NCBI RefSeq assembly: GCF_012272835.1
Contig: NZ_JAAWWK010000005.1
Location: 208,125-272,124 of the forward strand
DNA from: Spongiibacter thalassae
GTDB taxonomy: Bacteria; Pseudomonadota; Gammaproteobacteria; Pseudomonadales; Spongiibacteraceae
DNA length: 64,000 bases
Direction of reading: 5' to 3'
The notes below the pieces were generated by a model. The model had not been told where the DNA came from. It ran no database searches and saw only the letters and a program-made list of their open reading frames with translations. Position 1 is the first letter of the stretch, and every line of letters begins with the position of its first letter. A program made the translations under genes and the position numbers. Positions 17,424-27,714 of the stretch are shown in pieces.

Positions 17424-18515
17424 TTACTTCTCATCAAAGTTGACGACGACCTTCTCGGAAATCGGGTGCGCCTGACAAGTCAGTATATAGCCACGTTTAA
17501 GATCACTTTCTTCGAGGCCATGAGTAATATCCTGATCCACCTCGCCTTCAACCAACAGAGCCTTGCAGGTAGAGCAAACGCCGCCTTTACAGCTATACGG
17601 TAGATCCATACCGTGACTCATGCCGGCATCTAGGATATTTTCGCCATCGGCGGCGAGATCGAAGGAACTTCCACGACCATCAAAAATAACCGTGACCTCG
17701 CTGGTCTTTCCAGCGTAAGCGTTAGCGCGAGCATGGTGTTTCTCAATTACGGCACTGGCATCGTCGGCAGAGGCCCCAAATAGCTCATAGCGTATACTGT
17801 TCTCTTCAATACCCAGTCCACGCAGGCCCCTTGATACCTCAGAGATCATCGACTCAGGGCCACAAATGTAATACTCATCATAGGATTTCAAGTCGATTAA
17901 CTGTGTACCGAGAGCGCGCCCTTTGGCGTTATCGATACGTCCGTTGAGAAGATCGACGCCCTGGTCTTCACGGCTGAGAATATTGATCCACTGAAAACGC
18001 GTCAGATACTGGTTTTTAAGAAAGCTGAGTGCGTCGCGAAACATGATCGACGTCGTGCGCTTGTTGCCGTAGATCAGTGTTAACCGGCTATTGCTCTCAA
18101 CATCTAGGATCGACTTGATATTGGATAGAATCGGAGTAATACCACTACCGGACGCAATAAACAGATAGTTCTTCCTATTCCCCTGACTGATATCAGCGCA
18201 GAAGTTGCCCTGTGGCGGCATAACCTCAATCTGTGCTCCTGCGACTAGAGCGTCATTCGCAAAATTAGAGAACTTACCACCCTCGACACGTTTTACCGCG
18301 ATCGTCATGGCAGCATCGTTGATACCAGAGCAGATCGAATAGGAACGTTGTACCGACTCACCGTCGATATTGGCCCGCAGGGTGAGGTACTGGCCCGGCC
18401 GATATTTGTACAGTTCAGCTTGTTGCGCTTCGACATTAAAGCCAATCACAACAGCCGAATCCGTTTCTTTCTGCACACTGGAAATGGTCAGCGGCTGGAA
18501 TCCTCTCGTACTCAT
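17424..18515 (-). CDS. paaE: PaaE, reductase component of phenylacetyl-CoA epoxidase
   Basis: 363 aa. A ferredoxin-NADP reductase-type module has the FAD motif QRSYSICSG (about 54-62) and the nucleotide motif ASGSGITPILSN (about 120-131). A C-terminal plant-type 2Fe-2S domain has ligands in SCKGGVCSTCKALL and a distal Cys in ILTCQAHP. It passes electrons from NADPH to the PaaABC di-iron oxygenase. Full length. It follows paaD by 27 bp. Confidence 0.96.
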   Translation of the reverse strand: MSTRGFQPLTISSVQKETDSAVVIGFNVEAQQAELYKYRPGQYLTLRANIDGESVQRSYSICSGINDAAMTIAVKRVEGGKFSNFANDALVAGAQIEVMPPQGNFCADISQGNRKNYLFIASGSGITPILSNIKSILDVESNSRLTLIYGNKRTTSIMFRDALSFLKNQYLTRFQWINILSREDQGVDLLNGRIDNAKGRALGTQLIDLKSYDEYYICGPESMISEVSRGLRGLGIEENSIRYELFGASADDASAVIEKHHARANAYAGKTSEVTVIFDGRGSSFDLAADGENILDAGMSHGMDLPYSCKGGVCSTCKALLVEGEVDQDITHGLEESDLKRGYILTCQAHPISEKVVVNFDEK

Positions 18516-18542
18516 TATCCCGATTCTCTCTTATCTTAATCG

Positions 18543-19064
18543 TTACAGATTCTTAAAATAGTCAAACGGCTCACTACAGCTTCGGCACTGATAGAGTGCC
18601 TTACAGGCGGTGGAGCCAAAGTGGCTTACCAGTTTGATATCGAAGGAACCACAGTGCGGACAAGCAATACCTTCATCATCTTTTTGCGACGGCGCTATAC
18701 CGTAATCCGCCAGCTTTCGCTTTGCCTCAACAGACATCCAGCTGGTAGACCAGGCCGGGTGAAGTTGACGCAAGACCTCAACCCGTTCATAGCCTGCATT
18801 TTTCAGGCAGAGCTCAATATCCTCCGCCATAGCGTTAATGGCAGGGCATCCGGAATACGTCGGCGTGATGGATACGGTTACCGCTCCGTCCGTTACCAGC
18901 ACATCCTGAAGCACGCCCAGCTCCCAGATACTGATTACCGGCACCTCGGGATCCTTGACACTGTCGAGCAGGTTCCATATCTCCGGCACTACTGAAGAAC
19001 GTCGACGCTCACGGCGCTCAAACTCTTCCTGCGGCAGAATCGGGATAAGGTTGTTTTCACTCAC
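18543..19064 (-). CDS. paaD: PaaD, iron-sulfur maturation factor for the epoxidase
   Basis: 173 aa. A MIP18/DUF59 domain comes first (LLDSVKDPEVPVISIWELGV, PTYSGCPAINAM). A C-terminal zinc-ribbon-like tail follows, with cysteines in CPHCG, TACKALYQC and SC. PaaD is required for assembly of active epoxidase, probably in cluster insertion into PaaE. Its position between paaC and paaE is the standard order. Confidence 0.95.
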   Translation of the reverse strand: MSENNLIPILPQEEFERRERRRSSVVPEIWNLLDSVKDPEVPVISIWELGVLQDVLVTDGAVTVSITPTYSGCPAINAMAEDIELCLKNAGYERVEVLRQLHPAWSTSWMSVEAKRKLADYGIAPSQKDDEGIACPHCGSFDIKLVSHFGSTACKALYQCRSCSEPFDYFKNL

Positions 19065-19082
19065 AAACCGGATCCTCGTCAG

Positions 19083-19859
19083 TTACCACGTACAACCCGG
19101 GTACGCACGCTGAACAAACTGCATTTCCGACAAGAGGTGTCCCAAGTGCTCCGTGTGAAAACCTGTACGCCCGCCTTTTACGCGCCAGGCCACATCCGGT
19201 AAGGTCACGCCGGCCTCGGCAAAGGTGGCATCACAGGCTGAACGCCAACCCTGTTCAAGACTCGCTCTGTCTACAGCAACACCCTTCTCAGCCAGCTCCT
19301 TTTCCAGCGCGTCCATTTCAAACAGTTCGGGCGTGTAGCCAATCAACTGTTCCAGCGCAGTTTGCAGCCGCGCCCTGCTCTCCTCAGTTCCATTCCCCAG
19401 GCGCAACATCCATTCTTTGCTACGACGCAGGTGGTAGAGAGTTTCTTTCAGTGACTTTTCGGCAATTGCCGCTAGCGTTTCATCAGCGGACTGCGTCAGT
19501 GCCGTCAGGAACAGCAGTTCGAATTCATCCAGCAAATACTGTCTTGCGGTGGTGAAGGCGAAGTCGCCTCGCGGTAATTCATAGATCAGCAGGTTGGTGT
19601 AGTCCAGACAGTCTCGGTCGTAAGCCAGTGTGTCTTCAGTAACACCTTCACCCGTCAATTCTGCCGCGTAGGTCAGGAAGTTACGTGCGCGACCGATATA
19701 GTCCAGAGCCACATTGGTCATAGCCAGATCTTCCTCGAGGAAAGGGCCGTTACTGCACCACTCGCTCAGACGATGGCCGTGAATAACGGAGTCATCGCCA
19801 AGCCGGATGGCATAAGCCGCAAGATCTTGTTGGTTATCAGTAGTCATACGCGGGCTCAC
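19083..19859 (-). CDS. paaC: PaaC, structural subunit of phenylacetyl-CoA epoxidase
   Basis: 258 aa, helical ferritin-like subunit that scaffolds catalytic PaaA. Conserved stretches include LAMTNVALDYIGRARNFLTY, LLIYELPRGDFAFTTARQY and HTEHLGHLLSEMQF. The reading frame opens with a GTG inside the last codons of paaB (4-bp overlap, GTGA). An ATG four codons later (MTTDNQQ) is an alternative start. Encoded in the standard A-B-C-D-E order. Confidence 0.95.
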   Translation of the reverse strand: MSPRMTTDNQQDLAAYAIRLGDDSVIHGHRLSEWCSNGPFLEEDLAMTNVALDYIGRARNFLTYAAELTGEGVTEDTLAYDRDCLDYTNLLIYELPRGDFAFTTARQYLLDEFELLFLTALTQSADETLAAIAEKSLKETLYHLRRSKEWMLRLGNGTEESRARLQTALEQLIGYTPELFEMDALEKELAEKGVAVDRASLEQGWRSACDATFAEAGVTLPDVAWRVKGGRTGFHTEHLGHLLSEMQFVQRAYPGCTW

Positions 19860-20143
19860 ATATTGTTAACTTTATCGGGAAGCTGGTAATGCGTCGCATG
19901 GCGATATGGCTTGTCATCCAGCGGGTCATAAAAGCTATCGCAGTCGCTTTCCTGAGAAGCACAAATGTCCGACGAATTAACCACCCAGATGCTGATACCT
20001 TCCCCGCGACGGGTATAGACATCACGCGCGTATTCCAAGGCCTGCTCGGCATCTTCAGCGTGCAGACTACCGACATGCTTGTGATCGAGACCGCGACGGC
20101 CGCGAACGAACACTTCATACAACTTCATATTGGATTGAGACAT
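19856..20143 (-). CDS. paaB: PaaB, subunit of phenylacetyl-CoA epoxidase
   Basis: 95 aa, the normal size. Conserved segments are YEVFVRGRRGLDHKHVGSLH and ALEYARDVYTRRGEG, followed by IWVVNSSDI. A small subunit of the PaaABC(E) multicomponent oxygenase that bridges complexes. It starts 12 bp after paaA and overlaps paaC. Confidence 0.95.
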   Translation of the reverse strand: MSQSNMKLYEVFVRGRRGLDHKHVGSLHAEDAEQALEYARDVYTRRGEGISIWVVNSSDICASQESDCDSFYDPLDDKPYRHATHYQLPDKVNNM

Positions 20144-20155
20144 GATTTCTATTCC

Positions 20156-21127
20156 TCAAGCAGTGCGGGCTGCAGATCTTTTACTTTCGTAGGCATCGAG
20201 CGCTTCGCGAACCCAGGCGCCCTCGTCATGGGCGCGGCGATGATGCGCAACACGGTCGCGGTTACAGTGTCCGTTTCCGGCGATGACTGAATAAAACTCC
20301 TCCCAGTCGATTTCGCCGAAATCGTAATGCCCACGATCCTCATTCCAGCGCAGATCCGGGTCTGGCAGCGTCAAGCCAATCGCTTCTGCTTGCTCTACAC
20401 TTTGATCTACAAACTTCTGACGCAACTCGTCGTTGGACTGCCGTTTAATTTTCCAAGTCATAGACTGACCAGAGTGCTGGGAATCCGAATCGTGGGGGCC
20501 GAACATCATCAGCGATGGCCACCAGAATCGATTCACCGAATCCTGAGCCATTTTGCGCTGACGCTCGTCGCCCTCCATCAGGGTCATCAGAATGTGGTAG
20601 CCCTGACGCTGATGGAAACTTTCCTCTTTACAGATACGCACCATGCCTCGGGCGTAGGGACCATAGGAGGTCCGTTGCAGCGAAACCTGGTTTACGATGG
20701 CAGCACCATCAACCAGCCAGCCAATTGCGCCCATATCTGCCCAAGATAACGACGGGTAGTTAAAAATAGAGGCATACTTGGCAGCCCCGGTATGCAGTGC
20801 ATCAATCAGCTCTTCCCTTGAAATACCCAAGGTTTCAGCAGCGCTATACAGATACAGGCCATGACCGGCTTCATCCTGAACCTTGGCCAGCAATACCGCT
20901 TTCCGATGCAAACTTGGCGCACGGGTAATCCAGTTACCCTCGGGCTGCATGCCAATCACTTCAGAGTGTGCGTGCTGTGAGATCTGGCGAATCAGATTTT
21001 TGCGGTATGCCTGCGGCATCCAGTCTTTAGGCTCGATTTTTTCTTCGTTATCTATGCGGCGTTGAAATTCGGCTTCCAGCGTCTTTTCATCGGCAGAACG
21101 ATTCATTTCATTCGTTGATAAACTCAT
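20156..21127 (-). CDS. paaA: PaaA, catalytic di-iron subunit of phenylacetyl-CoA epoxidase
   Basis: 323 aa. The ferritin-like di-iron core is visible with carboxylate/His motifs in [18 protein letters not shown] and [16 protein letters not shown]. It converts phenylacetyl-CoA to the 1,2-epoxide using O2. Full length. Preceded by paaJ with 12 bp between the genes; the order J-A-B-C-D-E is compact and on one strand. Confidence 0.96.
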   Translation of the reverse strand: MSLSTNEMNRSADEKTLEAEFQRRIDNEEKIEPKDWMPQAYRKNLIRQISQHAHSEVIGMQPEGNWITRAPSLHRKAVLLAKVQDEAGHGLYLYSAAETLGISREELIDALHTGAAKYASIFNYPSLSWADMGAIGWLVDGAAIVNQVSLQRTSYGPYARGMVRICKEESFHQRQGYHILMTLMEGDERQRKMAQDSVNRFWWPSLMMFGPHDSDSQHSGQSMTWKIKRQSNDELRQKFVDQSVEQAEAIGLTLPDPDLRWNEDRGHYDFGEIDWEEFYSVIAGNGHCNRDRVAHHRRAHDEGAWVREALDAYESKRSAARTA

Positions 21128-21139
21128 GGCTCATTCCTC

Positions 21140-22357
21140 TTAGTCAGAAACACGTTCAATAACCAGCGCAATGCCCTGGCCTACCCCGATACACATAGTG
21201 CACAGCGCATAACGCTGCTTTTTTTCAATCAATTCATACATGGCGGTAGTCACCAACCGTGCGCCGCTCATCCCGAGAGGATGGCCGAGCGCGATGGCTC
21301 CGCCATTGGGATTAATACGCGGATCGTCGTCCTTCAACCCGAGGGCCCGGATAACCGCAAGCCCCTGGGACGCAAAAGCCTCATTCAACTCGATCACGTC
21401 CATATCATTGATACTCAGGCCCACCAGCTCCAGTACCTTCTTCGAAGCTTCATAAGGGCCAAACCCCATTATCGCGGGTTCAAGACCACTGGAAGCCATA
21501 CCCAAGATCTTGGCTTTTGGCTGCAGACCATGCTGCTTTACTCCATCAGTGGAGGCGATCAACAGCGCGCAAGCGCCATCGTTAACACCAGACGCATTAC
21601 CAGCGGTCACACTGCCACTCTCCCGAAACGGGGTCGGCAATTCTGATAATTTCTCGTAGGTTGTCCCGGGGCGGATATGCTCATCCTTGTCAAAAACCAC
21701 CGGATCACTCTTACGCTTTGGAATAGTGACTGGCGTCACTTCAATGTCGAAACGACCCGAGGTTTGCGCTGCATGGGCTTTGGCGTGGGAGCGTACTGCA
21801 AATGCGTCCTGGTCCTCTCGACTGATATTAAACGTGGCGGCCACGTTTTCTGCGGTCTCAGGCATGGAGTCTATGCCGTACTGCGCTTTAATGGACTTGT
21901 TAACAAAACGCCAACCAATGGTGGTGTCGTAGACTTCCGCTCGACGATCAAATGCCGATCCGGCTTTCGGCATAACAAATGGCGCGCGGGACATGGATTC
22001 AACTCCCCCGGCAATCGCCAGATTAATTTCACCGGCACGAATAGCGCGCGCTGCCGTTCCAACGGCATCAAGCCCCGATCCACAAAGCCGGTTTATCGTC
22101 ATACCCGGCACACTCGCAGGTAGTCCCGCCAGCAGGGCACTCATTCGCGCAACGTTGCGATTGTCCTCACCAGCCTGGTTTGCGCAGCCGTAAAATACAT
22201 CGTCGACTTTTTCCCAGTCGACAGAGGGATTTCGTTCCATAAGTGCCTTCATAGGCACGGCGCCCAAATCATCGGCGCGAACCTCGGCAAGCGTACCGGC
22301 ATATCGACCGATCGCCGTGCGCTGAGCATCGCAGATATAAGCGACTAGCGGCTCCAT
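21140..22357 (-). CDS. paaJ: PaaJ, 3-oxoadipyl-CoA / 3-oxo-5,6-dehydrosuberyl-CoA thiolase
   Basis: 405 aa thiolase. The nucleophile Cys92 lies in INRLCGSGLDAV. The His motif is NGGAIALGHPLGMSGARL and the second Cys is in CTMCIGVGQG. In the paa pathway it carries out the two CoA-dependent cleavages that give acetyl-CoA and finally succinyl-CoA. A pcaF assignment is excluded by context: it sits between paaG and paaA, and no protocatechuate genes are present. Confidence 0.93.
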   Translation of the reverse strand: MEPLVAYICDAQRTAIGRYAGTLAEVRADDLGAVPMKALMERNPSVDWEKVDDVFYGCANQAGEDNRNVARMSALLAGLPASVPGMTINRLCGSGLDAVGTAARAIRAGEINLAIAGGVESMSRAPFVMPKAGSAFDRRAEVYDTTIGWRFVNKSIKAQYGIDSMPETAENVAATFNISREDQDAFAVRSHAKAHAAQTSGRFDIEVTPVTIPKRKSDPVVFDKDEHIRPGTTYEKLSELPTPFRESGSVTAGNASGVNDGACALLIASTDGVKQHGLQPKAKILGMASSGLEPAIMGFGPYEASKKVLELVGLSINDMDVIELNEAFASQGLAVIRALGLKDDDPRINPNGGAIALGHPLGMSGARLVTTAMYELIEKKQRYALCTMCIGVGQGIALVIERVSD

Positions 22358-22421
22358 TGATTATCTCCGTTCATCTTCTTGTCTTATTGACGCAGCGCGA
22401 GCAAAACTCGCATTCTAAAAA

Positions 22422-23213
22422 CTAGCGACCGACAAATTCAGGGGTGCGCTTATTCATAAACGCATCGACCCCTGCCTTGTAGTCTTGTGTTTGTCCCGCT
22501 GCGCGCATCAACTCTTTTTCCAACTCGAGCTGCTCATCCAGTGTATTTGTGGCCGACGCATACAAGGCTTGCTTAGTAAAGGCAAAGCCCTTCGTCGGCT
22601 GTGTAGCAAGAGTGGTCGCCATCTCACGAGACTGCTCAACGAGTTGGTCGTCATCAATAACGTCCCAAATCATGCCCCATTCTTTTGCCTGCTCTGCCGA
22701 AATTTTTGGGCCGAGCATCGCCACCGCTTTGGCGCGCGCCATACCTAGAAGACGTGGTAAATGCCAGGTACCACCGGAATCCGGGATCAAACCCAGCTTG
22801 CAGAACGACTCGATGAAGCTAGCAGATCGCGCGGCAATCACGATGTCGCAGGCCAACGCGATATTGGCACCCGCACCCGCAGCAACACCATTCACTGCAC
22901 AGATCACAGGTTTTTCCATACTGGTAATCATCCTGACAACGGGGTTGTAGTACTTCGCTACCGAATCCCCTAGGTCGGGAGAAGCCTCACCCGGCGCGAC
23001 CGCTCGGTCGTTCAAATCCTGTCCTGCACAAAAACCGCGGCCTTCGCCGGTCAGCAACACACAGCGTATCGATTGGTCATCGGCGCAACGCGTCAACGCA
23101 TCCCTAAACTCCAAATGCATTTCCACAGTAAAACTGTTCAGTGCCTCAGGACGATTTAGCGTAATGAAGGCAGTACCGGCCTCAACCACGAATCGAATAT
23201 TTTTATAGTCCAT
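22422..23213 (-). CDS. paaG: PaaG, ring-1,2-epoxyphenylacetyl-CoA isomerase
   Basis: 263 aa crotonase-fold isomerase that turns the epoxide into the oxepin. The oxyanion-hole region is GVAAGAGANIALACDI, and an acidic active-site segment is GLIPDSGGTWHLPRLLG. ATG at 23213 (MDYKNIRFVVEAG) is preferred because an AGGGGGGAAG ribosome-binding site precedes it; the frame is open 14 codons further. Between paaZ (22 bp upstream) and paaJ (64 bp downstream). Confidence 0.94.
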   Translation of the reverse strand: MDYKNIRFVVEAGTAFITLNRPEALNSFTVEMHLEFRDALTRCADDQSIRCVLLTGEGRGFCAGQDLNDRAVAPGEASPDLGDSVAKYYNPVVRMITSMEKPVICAVNGVAAGAGANIALACDIVIAARSASFIESFCKLGLIPDSGGTWHLPRLLGMARAKAVAMLGPKISAEQAKEWGMIWDVIDDDQLVEQSREMATTLATQPTKGFAFTKQALYASATNTLDEQLELEKELMRAAGQTQDYKAGVDAFMNKRTPEFVGR

Positions 23214-23235
23214 CGTCTTCCCCCCTATCTGCGAA

Positions 23236-25278
23236 TCAATCGTCGCGACGCTCAACCAGCGTCATGATGTCGTACACAGCAACGGGTTCGTTATGTTGAT
23301 TAACAACTTCGATAGCCCACTGCACAACACCGTTGGCTTTTTCGTCACCACGTTTTGCTTTTTTGATCTTCTTTTTCACTGTCAGTTTGGCTTGGATCGT
23401 GTCGCCGATTCCCACCGGCTCAATAAAGCGCAGACTCTCCAGGCCATAGTTGGCAATAACCGGCCCCTTGCCGGGATCAACGAACATGCCTGCTGCGGCG
23501 GAAAGCACAAAGTATCCGTGAGCGACGCGCTTACCAAAGAACGAGTCTTGGGCAGCAATCTCGTCGAAGTGGGCATAGAAATGATCACCGCTGACACAAC
23601 CGAAGTTAACAATATCGGCTTCCGTCACCGTACGGCGATGTGTTACCAGCGTTTCGCCAATAACGAGATCTTCAAAATATTTTCGGAACGGATGTACCCC
23701 ATCAGATTCCACCAAGGCGCCGCGATGGTACTCAGACGTGACCGCCATTAGTGAGCCAGGTGAGCCCTGAATTGCTGTACGCTGCATATAGTGCTTAACA
23801 GCCCGCAAGCCGCCCAGCTCTTCACCACCACCCGCGCGTCCCGGACCGCCATGGACCAACGGCATCAATGGCGAGCCATGACCTGTAGATTCTTTCGCGC
23901 AATCGCGATTCAGGATAAGCATACGGCCGTGCCATGCGGCCGCCGAGGTAATCAGCTTCTTGGTTTCGACGTTGTCGTAGCTGTAAACAGATGCGACCAG
24001 ACTACCCTTGCCAAGCTTGGTAATATCAATGGCGTCGTCCAACTCGTCGTAAGGCATAACGGTAGTGACCGGACCGAAGGCTTCAACTTCGTGCACCAGT
24101 GTCTTTTCAAACGGACGGTCGCAATACAAGACGGTTTTTGGATAGAACGCGCCTTTGTTCTTGTCTGCACCGATGACCTCAAAGTCATCGCTGCCGCCGT
24201 GTACTATTTCGCACTCTTGAGTCAGGCGGGCGACCTGTTCCGCCACATCACGTACCTGATCGCGACTGATCAACGCCCCCATGCGAACACCTTCGTGGGA
24301 GGCATCGCCCATCGCGATTTTATCCAGCTTTGTCGACAAACCATCAATGACTGCTTTAACCTTTTCACGCGGCACAATCACACGGCGAATAGCCGTACAT
24401 TTCTGACCGGCCTTGATGGTCATTTCCTTGCTGATTTCCCGTAAGAACAAGTCGAACTCAGGGTCGTCTTCCGACACCGATTTACCCAGGATGGCGGCAT
24501 TGAGAGAATCCGCTTCCATAGTAAATGGAATGGAGTTTTCAATAATGTTGGGATGCGTGCGCAGCTTTCGCCCGGTACTGGCCGAACCAGTAAACGTCAC
24601 CACATCCTGCTCATTCAGGTGTTCGAGCAAATCCCCAACCGAGCCACAAATAATCTGGATTGCACCTGCAGGAAAATAGCCACCATCAACGATATCTCTG
24701 ACCATCGCCTCTGAAAGATAAGCGCTGGGCGTTGCGGGCTTAACAATCACAGGAACCCCGGCAATCAAACTGGGAGCAATTTTTTCCAGCATCCCCCAAA
24801 TCGGAAAATTAAACGCATTGATATGTACCGAGACGCCCGGCTTAGACGTGAGAATGTGTCTCCCCAGAAAACTACCGTTTTTAGATAGCGTTTCCGTCTC
24901 CCCCTCAACCAGCACGGTATCGTTTGGCAGCTCGCGGGTAGCAAGGCTTGCATAAGAAAAAACTGTACCCAAACCACCTTCTATATCGACCCATCCATCA
25001 GCACGGGTTGCCCCAGTCTGTGCGGAGATTTCGTAGAACTTCTCCTTGTCAGCCATCAACGCCTTAGCCATGTTCTTCAGAGCCAGCGCGCGATCATGGA
25101 AGGTCATTTCACGAAGGGCTTTGCCACCGACTTCGCGACCGAAGCGAACCACATCCGCGAAATTGATGCCTTCACTACTGACGTGACAAACGGCTTCACC
25201 AGTGACGGCATTAAATGTTTCTACCCCTTGGCTGGTGCCCTCGTACCACTTTCCACATACGTAGCTGCTGAGCTTCAT
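23236..25278 (-). CDS. paaZ: PaaZ, oxepin-CoA hydrolase / semialdehyde dehydrogenase
   Basis: 680 aa bifunctional protein. The N-terminal aldehyde dehydrogenase (about 1-515) has catalytic Cys294 in GQKCTAIRR and Glu255 in [10 protein letters not shown], matching the positions known in E. coli PaaZ. The C-terminal MaoC-type hydratase (about 530-680) has the motif [20 protein letters not shown] and [11 protein letters not shown]. It opens the oxepin ring and oxidises the resulting aldehyde. Both domains are intact. It is the first gene of the minus-strand paa operon, divergent from the fusion gene at 25466. Confidence 0.96.
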   Translation of the reverse strand: MKLSSYVCGKWYEGTSQGVETFNAVTGEAVCHVSSEGINFADVVRFGREVGGKALREMTFHDRALALKNMAKALMADKEKFYEISAQTGATRADGWVDIEGGLGTVFSYASLATRELPNDTVLVEGETETLSKNGSFLGRHILTSKPGVSVHINAFNFPIWGMLEKIAPSLIAGVPVIVKPATPSAYLSEAMVRDIVDGGYFPAGAIQIICGSVGDLLEHLNEQDVVTFTGSASTGRKLRTHPNIIENSIPFTMEADSLNAAILGKSVSEDDPEFDLFLREISKEMTIKAGQKCTAIRRVIVPREKVKAVIDGLSTKLDKIAMGDASHEGVRMGALISRDQVRDVAEQVARLTQECEIVHGGSDDFEVIGADKNKGAFYPKTVLYCDRPFEKTLVHEVEAFGPVTTVMPYDELDDAIDITKLGKGSLVASVYSYDNVETKKLITSAAAWHGRMLILNRDCAKESTGHGSPLMPLVHGGPGRAGGGEELGGLRAVKHYMQRTAIQGSPGSLMAVTSEYHRGALVESDGVHPFRKYFEDLVIGETLVTHRRTVTEADIVNFGCVSGDHFYAHFDEIAAQDSFFGKRVAHGYFVLSAAAGMFVDPGKGPVIANYGLESLRFIEPVGIGDTIQAKLTVKKKIKKAKRGDEKANGVVQWAIEVVNQHNEPVAVYDIMTLVERRDD

Positions 25279-25465
25279 AGAACTGACTCCAATGCGCGAA
25301 TTTTCCAGTCTTTATTAGCGGCACCCGTCGAACAGTGCCGAATTATTCAGGCGATCGATGAATCGGCCTTTTTCATTATGATACATAATTTTTACCTTTG
25401 GACAAGTTTTCTGTAACATATGAATCATCAAGAAGACGCTACATCACCGCAACAGGGGCACAGAT
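25279..25465. promoter_or_regulatory. Divergent paaZ / paaF-paaH-type promoter region
   Basis: A plausible leftward promoter is TTGTCC (25405-25400) and TATCAT (25383-25378), 16 bp apart on the minus strand. The sequences GATGAATCGG (about 25357-25366) and ATGAATCATC (25420-25429) both contain GAATC, part of the TGATTC/GAATCA core reported for E. coli PaaX sites. PaaX (encoded at 27715) would repress both directions until phenylacetyl-CoA binds it. The sites were picked by eye and are tentative. Confidence 0.4.
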
Positions 25466-27574
25466 ATGTCTGCAGCAAACCCGTCAATATCTTTAGAATC
25501 AGCCAGTTACCAGATCATCGACGGGATTGCCGTCACCGCAATCAACAATCCACCCATCAACGCCATTTCAGCGGCCGTGCGACGCTCCCTGCTCGCCGCA
25601 CTAAAAAAAGCAGAAGAAGATGGCGCGTCATTGCTGATGATTTACTGTGAGGGGAATACCTACATTGCCGGTGCAGACATCTCCGAATTCGGTAAACCAC
25701 AGGACTTCCCACAGCTCCCAGATGTTGTTGCAGCGATTGAGAACGCGACTATTCCAGTCATGGTCGCCATGCACGGCAATGCTCTGGGCGGTGGGCTTGA
25801 GATAGCGATGGCCGGACACTACCGAAGCGCCCTAAGCGGCACCAAACTGGGCCTTCCAGAAGTTAAGCTGGGAATACTGCCGGGATCGGGAGGCACCCAG
25901 CGATTACCTCGATTGGTCGGCGCCGAGAAAGCGCTCGCAATGATATTGGAGGGTAAATCCATTAGCGGGGAGGAAGCACTTCAGGCTGGCCTGATCGACC
26001 GCACCCTCGACGGCGATCTCCGCGAATCAGCACTTAGCTATGCCAGAGAACTGGTACAAGCCAACGCATCGACCAGGCGTACCGGCCAGCTGTCAGTGGA
26101 AAACCCGGCACCCGAGTTGTTTGCTGCAGCGCGTGCAAAACAGGAGAAAAGTCGCAGCCAACTGCTTGCCCCTAACTACATTATCGACCTTATCGAAGCG
26201 GCAACATGCAGCTCTATAGAACTAGGTCAAAAGCTGGAGCGCGAACGGTTTGTAGAGTGCCGCGCCTCGTCGGGCTCCCAGTCACTTCGTCACCTATTCT
26301 TCGCGGAGCGCACTGCCGCCAAGCCCAAGGGGATTGGCAACGATATCCCGCCGCGCAGCATTGACCGGGTTGCCGTTATTGGCGCGGGTACCATGGGGGG
26401 CGGTATCGCCATGTGTTTTGCCACCGCAGGTTACGCGGTGACATTGGTCGAGTTGAGCAGCGACAACCTGCAGCGGGGGCTTGGCGTTATACAGGGCAAT
26501 TACCAAAAAGCGGTCGATCGCGGCATTACGCAAAAAACGATTGCTGAAGAGGCCTTCAGGCGTATTACAGGCACCACGGACATTGGAAATATCAGCGACG
26601 CAGACTTAGTCGTTGAGGCAACATTCGAAAGCATGGATGTCAAAAGCGATGTATTTGCCAAGCTCGATGCCATTTGTAAACCAGGCGCCATCCTCGCTAC
26701 AAACACCTCGTATCTCGATATCAATGAGATCGCAAGCATGACATCACGCCCACAGGACGTAGTAGGCGCTCACTTCTTCAGTCCAGCCCACATTATGAAA
26801 CTATTGGAGGTCGTCCGCAGCGATAAAACCGCACCCGATGTCATCAAAACCCTGATGCAGGTCGCTAAGCGGATCGGCAAAATCCCCGTCACAGTTGGCG
26901 TGTGCTATGGGTTTGTCGGTAACCGGATGCTTCAGAAATATGCGCGCCAAGCTCAGCTTCTCCTCATTGAAGGCGCCACACCCGCGCAGGTCGACAATGC
27001 AATCAAAAGCTGGGGAATGGCGATGGGACCGTTGTCTGTCGCGGATCTTGCCGGATTGGATATCGGTTACTTCTCCCGTCGTAATCAGGGTATCGAGGTG
27101 GGTAGTCAGCCAGAATGCTCCGTACCCGACGAGCTAGTCGACGAAAAAAGGCTCGGAAGAAAGACACTGGCTGGATTCTACGGATACGACGCCGTTAGCG
27201 GGACACAGTTTGAAGATGACTACGTCGTCGAAAAGATAAAATCCCACTCAAATAGATGGGGAATTACCCGCCGGGCGATCTCTGATGAAGAAATTGTTGA
27301 TCGTCTTATCCTGGCACTGGTCATAGAAGGCATCAAAATTCTGGAGGAAGGCGTTGCCGATAGATCCAGCGATATCGATGTCGTCTACGTTAACGGCTAT
27401 GGCTTCCCCCGTTGGCGAGGCGGCCCAATGTTCTATGCGGAGACGATTGGACTGGAGACTGCTCTTCAGCGCATCAGACAATTCCAGCAACAGACCTTGG
27501 ATGATTTTTGGGAACCACCCACACTCCTGATCAAAGCAGCTGAGCAAGGGTCTGCAACGCTGGCTATACGCTAA
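25466..27574 (+). CDS. Enoyl-CoA hydratase / 3-hydroxyacyl-CoA dehydrogenase fusion (PaaF-PaaH role)
   Basis: 702 aa FadJ-like. The N-terminal crotonase domain (about 1-190) contains [19 protein letters not shown] and [18 protein letters not shown]. The Rossmann NAD-binding motif is [20 protein letters not shown] (about 307-326), followed by 3HCDH domains with [14 protein letters not shown] and [14 protein letters not shown]. It would hydrate 2,3-dehydroadipyl-CoA and oxidise the product to 3-oxoadipyl-CoA, replacing separate PaaF and PaaH, which are absent. It is divergent from paaZ and followed by paaX. A close paralogue lies at 62210-64000, also next to a paaX. Confidence 0.88.
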   Translation: MSAANPSISLESASYQIIDGIAVTAINNPPINAISAAVRRSLLAALKKAEEDGASLLMIYCEGNTYIAGADISEFGKPQDFPQLPDVVAAIENATIPVMVAMHGNALGGGLEIAMAGHYRSALSGTKLGLPEVKLGILPGSGGTQRLPRLVGAEKALAMILEGKSISGEEALQAGLIDRTLDGDLRESALSYARELVQANASTRRTGQLSVENPAPELFAAARAKQEKSRSQLLAPNYIIDLIEAATCSSIELGQKLERERFVECRASSGSQSLRHLFFAERTAAKPKGIGNDIPPRSIDRVAVIGAGTMGGGIAMCFATAGYAVTLVELSSDNLQRGLGVIQGNYQKAVDRGITQKTIAEEAFRRITGTTDIGNISDADLVVEATFESMDVKSDVFAKLDAICKPGAILATNTSYLDINEIASMTSRPQDVVGAHFFSPAHIMKLLEVVRSDKTAPDVIKTLMQVAKRIGKIPVTVGVCYGFVGNRMLQKYARQAQLLLIEGATPAQVDNAIKSWGMAMGPLSVADLAGLDIGYFSRRNQGIEVGSQPECSVPDELVDEKRLGRKTLAGFYGYDAVSGTQFEDDYVVEKIKSHSNRWGITRRAISDEEIVDRLILALVIEGIKILEEGVADRSSDIDVVYVNGYGFPRWRGGPMFYAETIGLETALQRIRQFQQQTLDDFWEPPTLLIKAAEQGSATLAIR

Positions 27575-27714
27575 GGAGAGCCTGGGCTGGCCCGACAATC
27601 GACTTCAGCTTGCAAGTTGCCTAAACTGCCGCCTAGGCGTTGGAGGTAACAGGGCCATAACAGGCTCCAGGGTCGCTCTGTTCGCCGGTATAGAGACAAG
27701 GAAAAGAATCAGTA

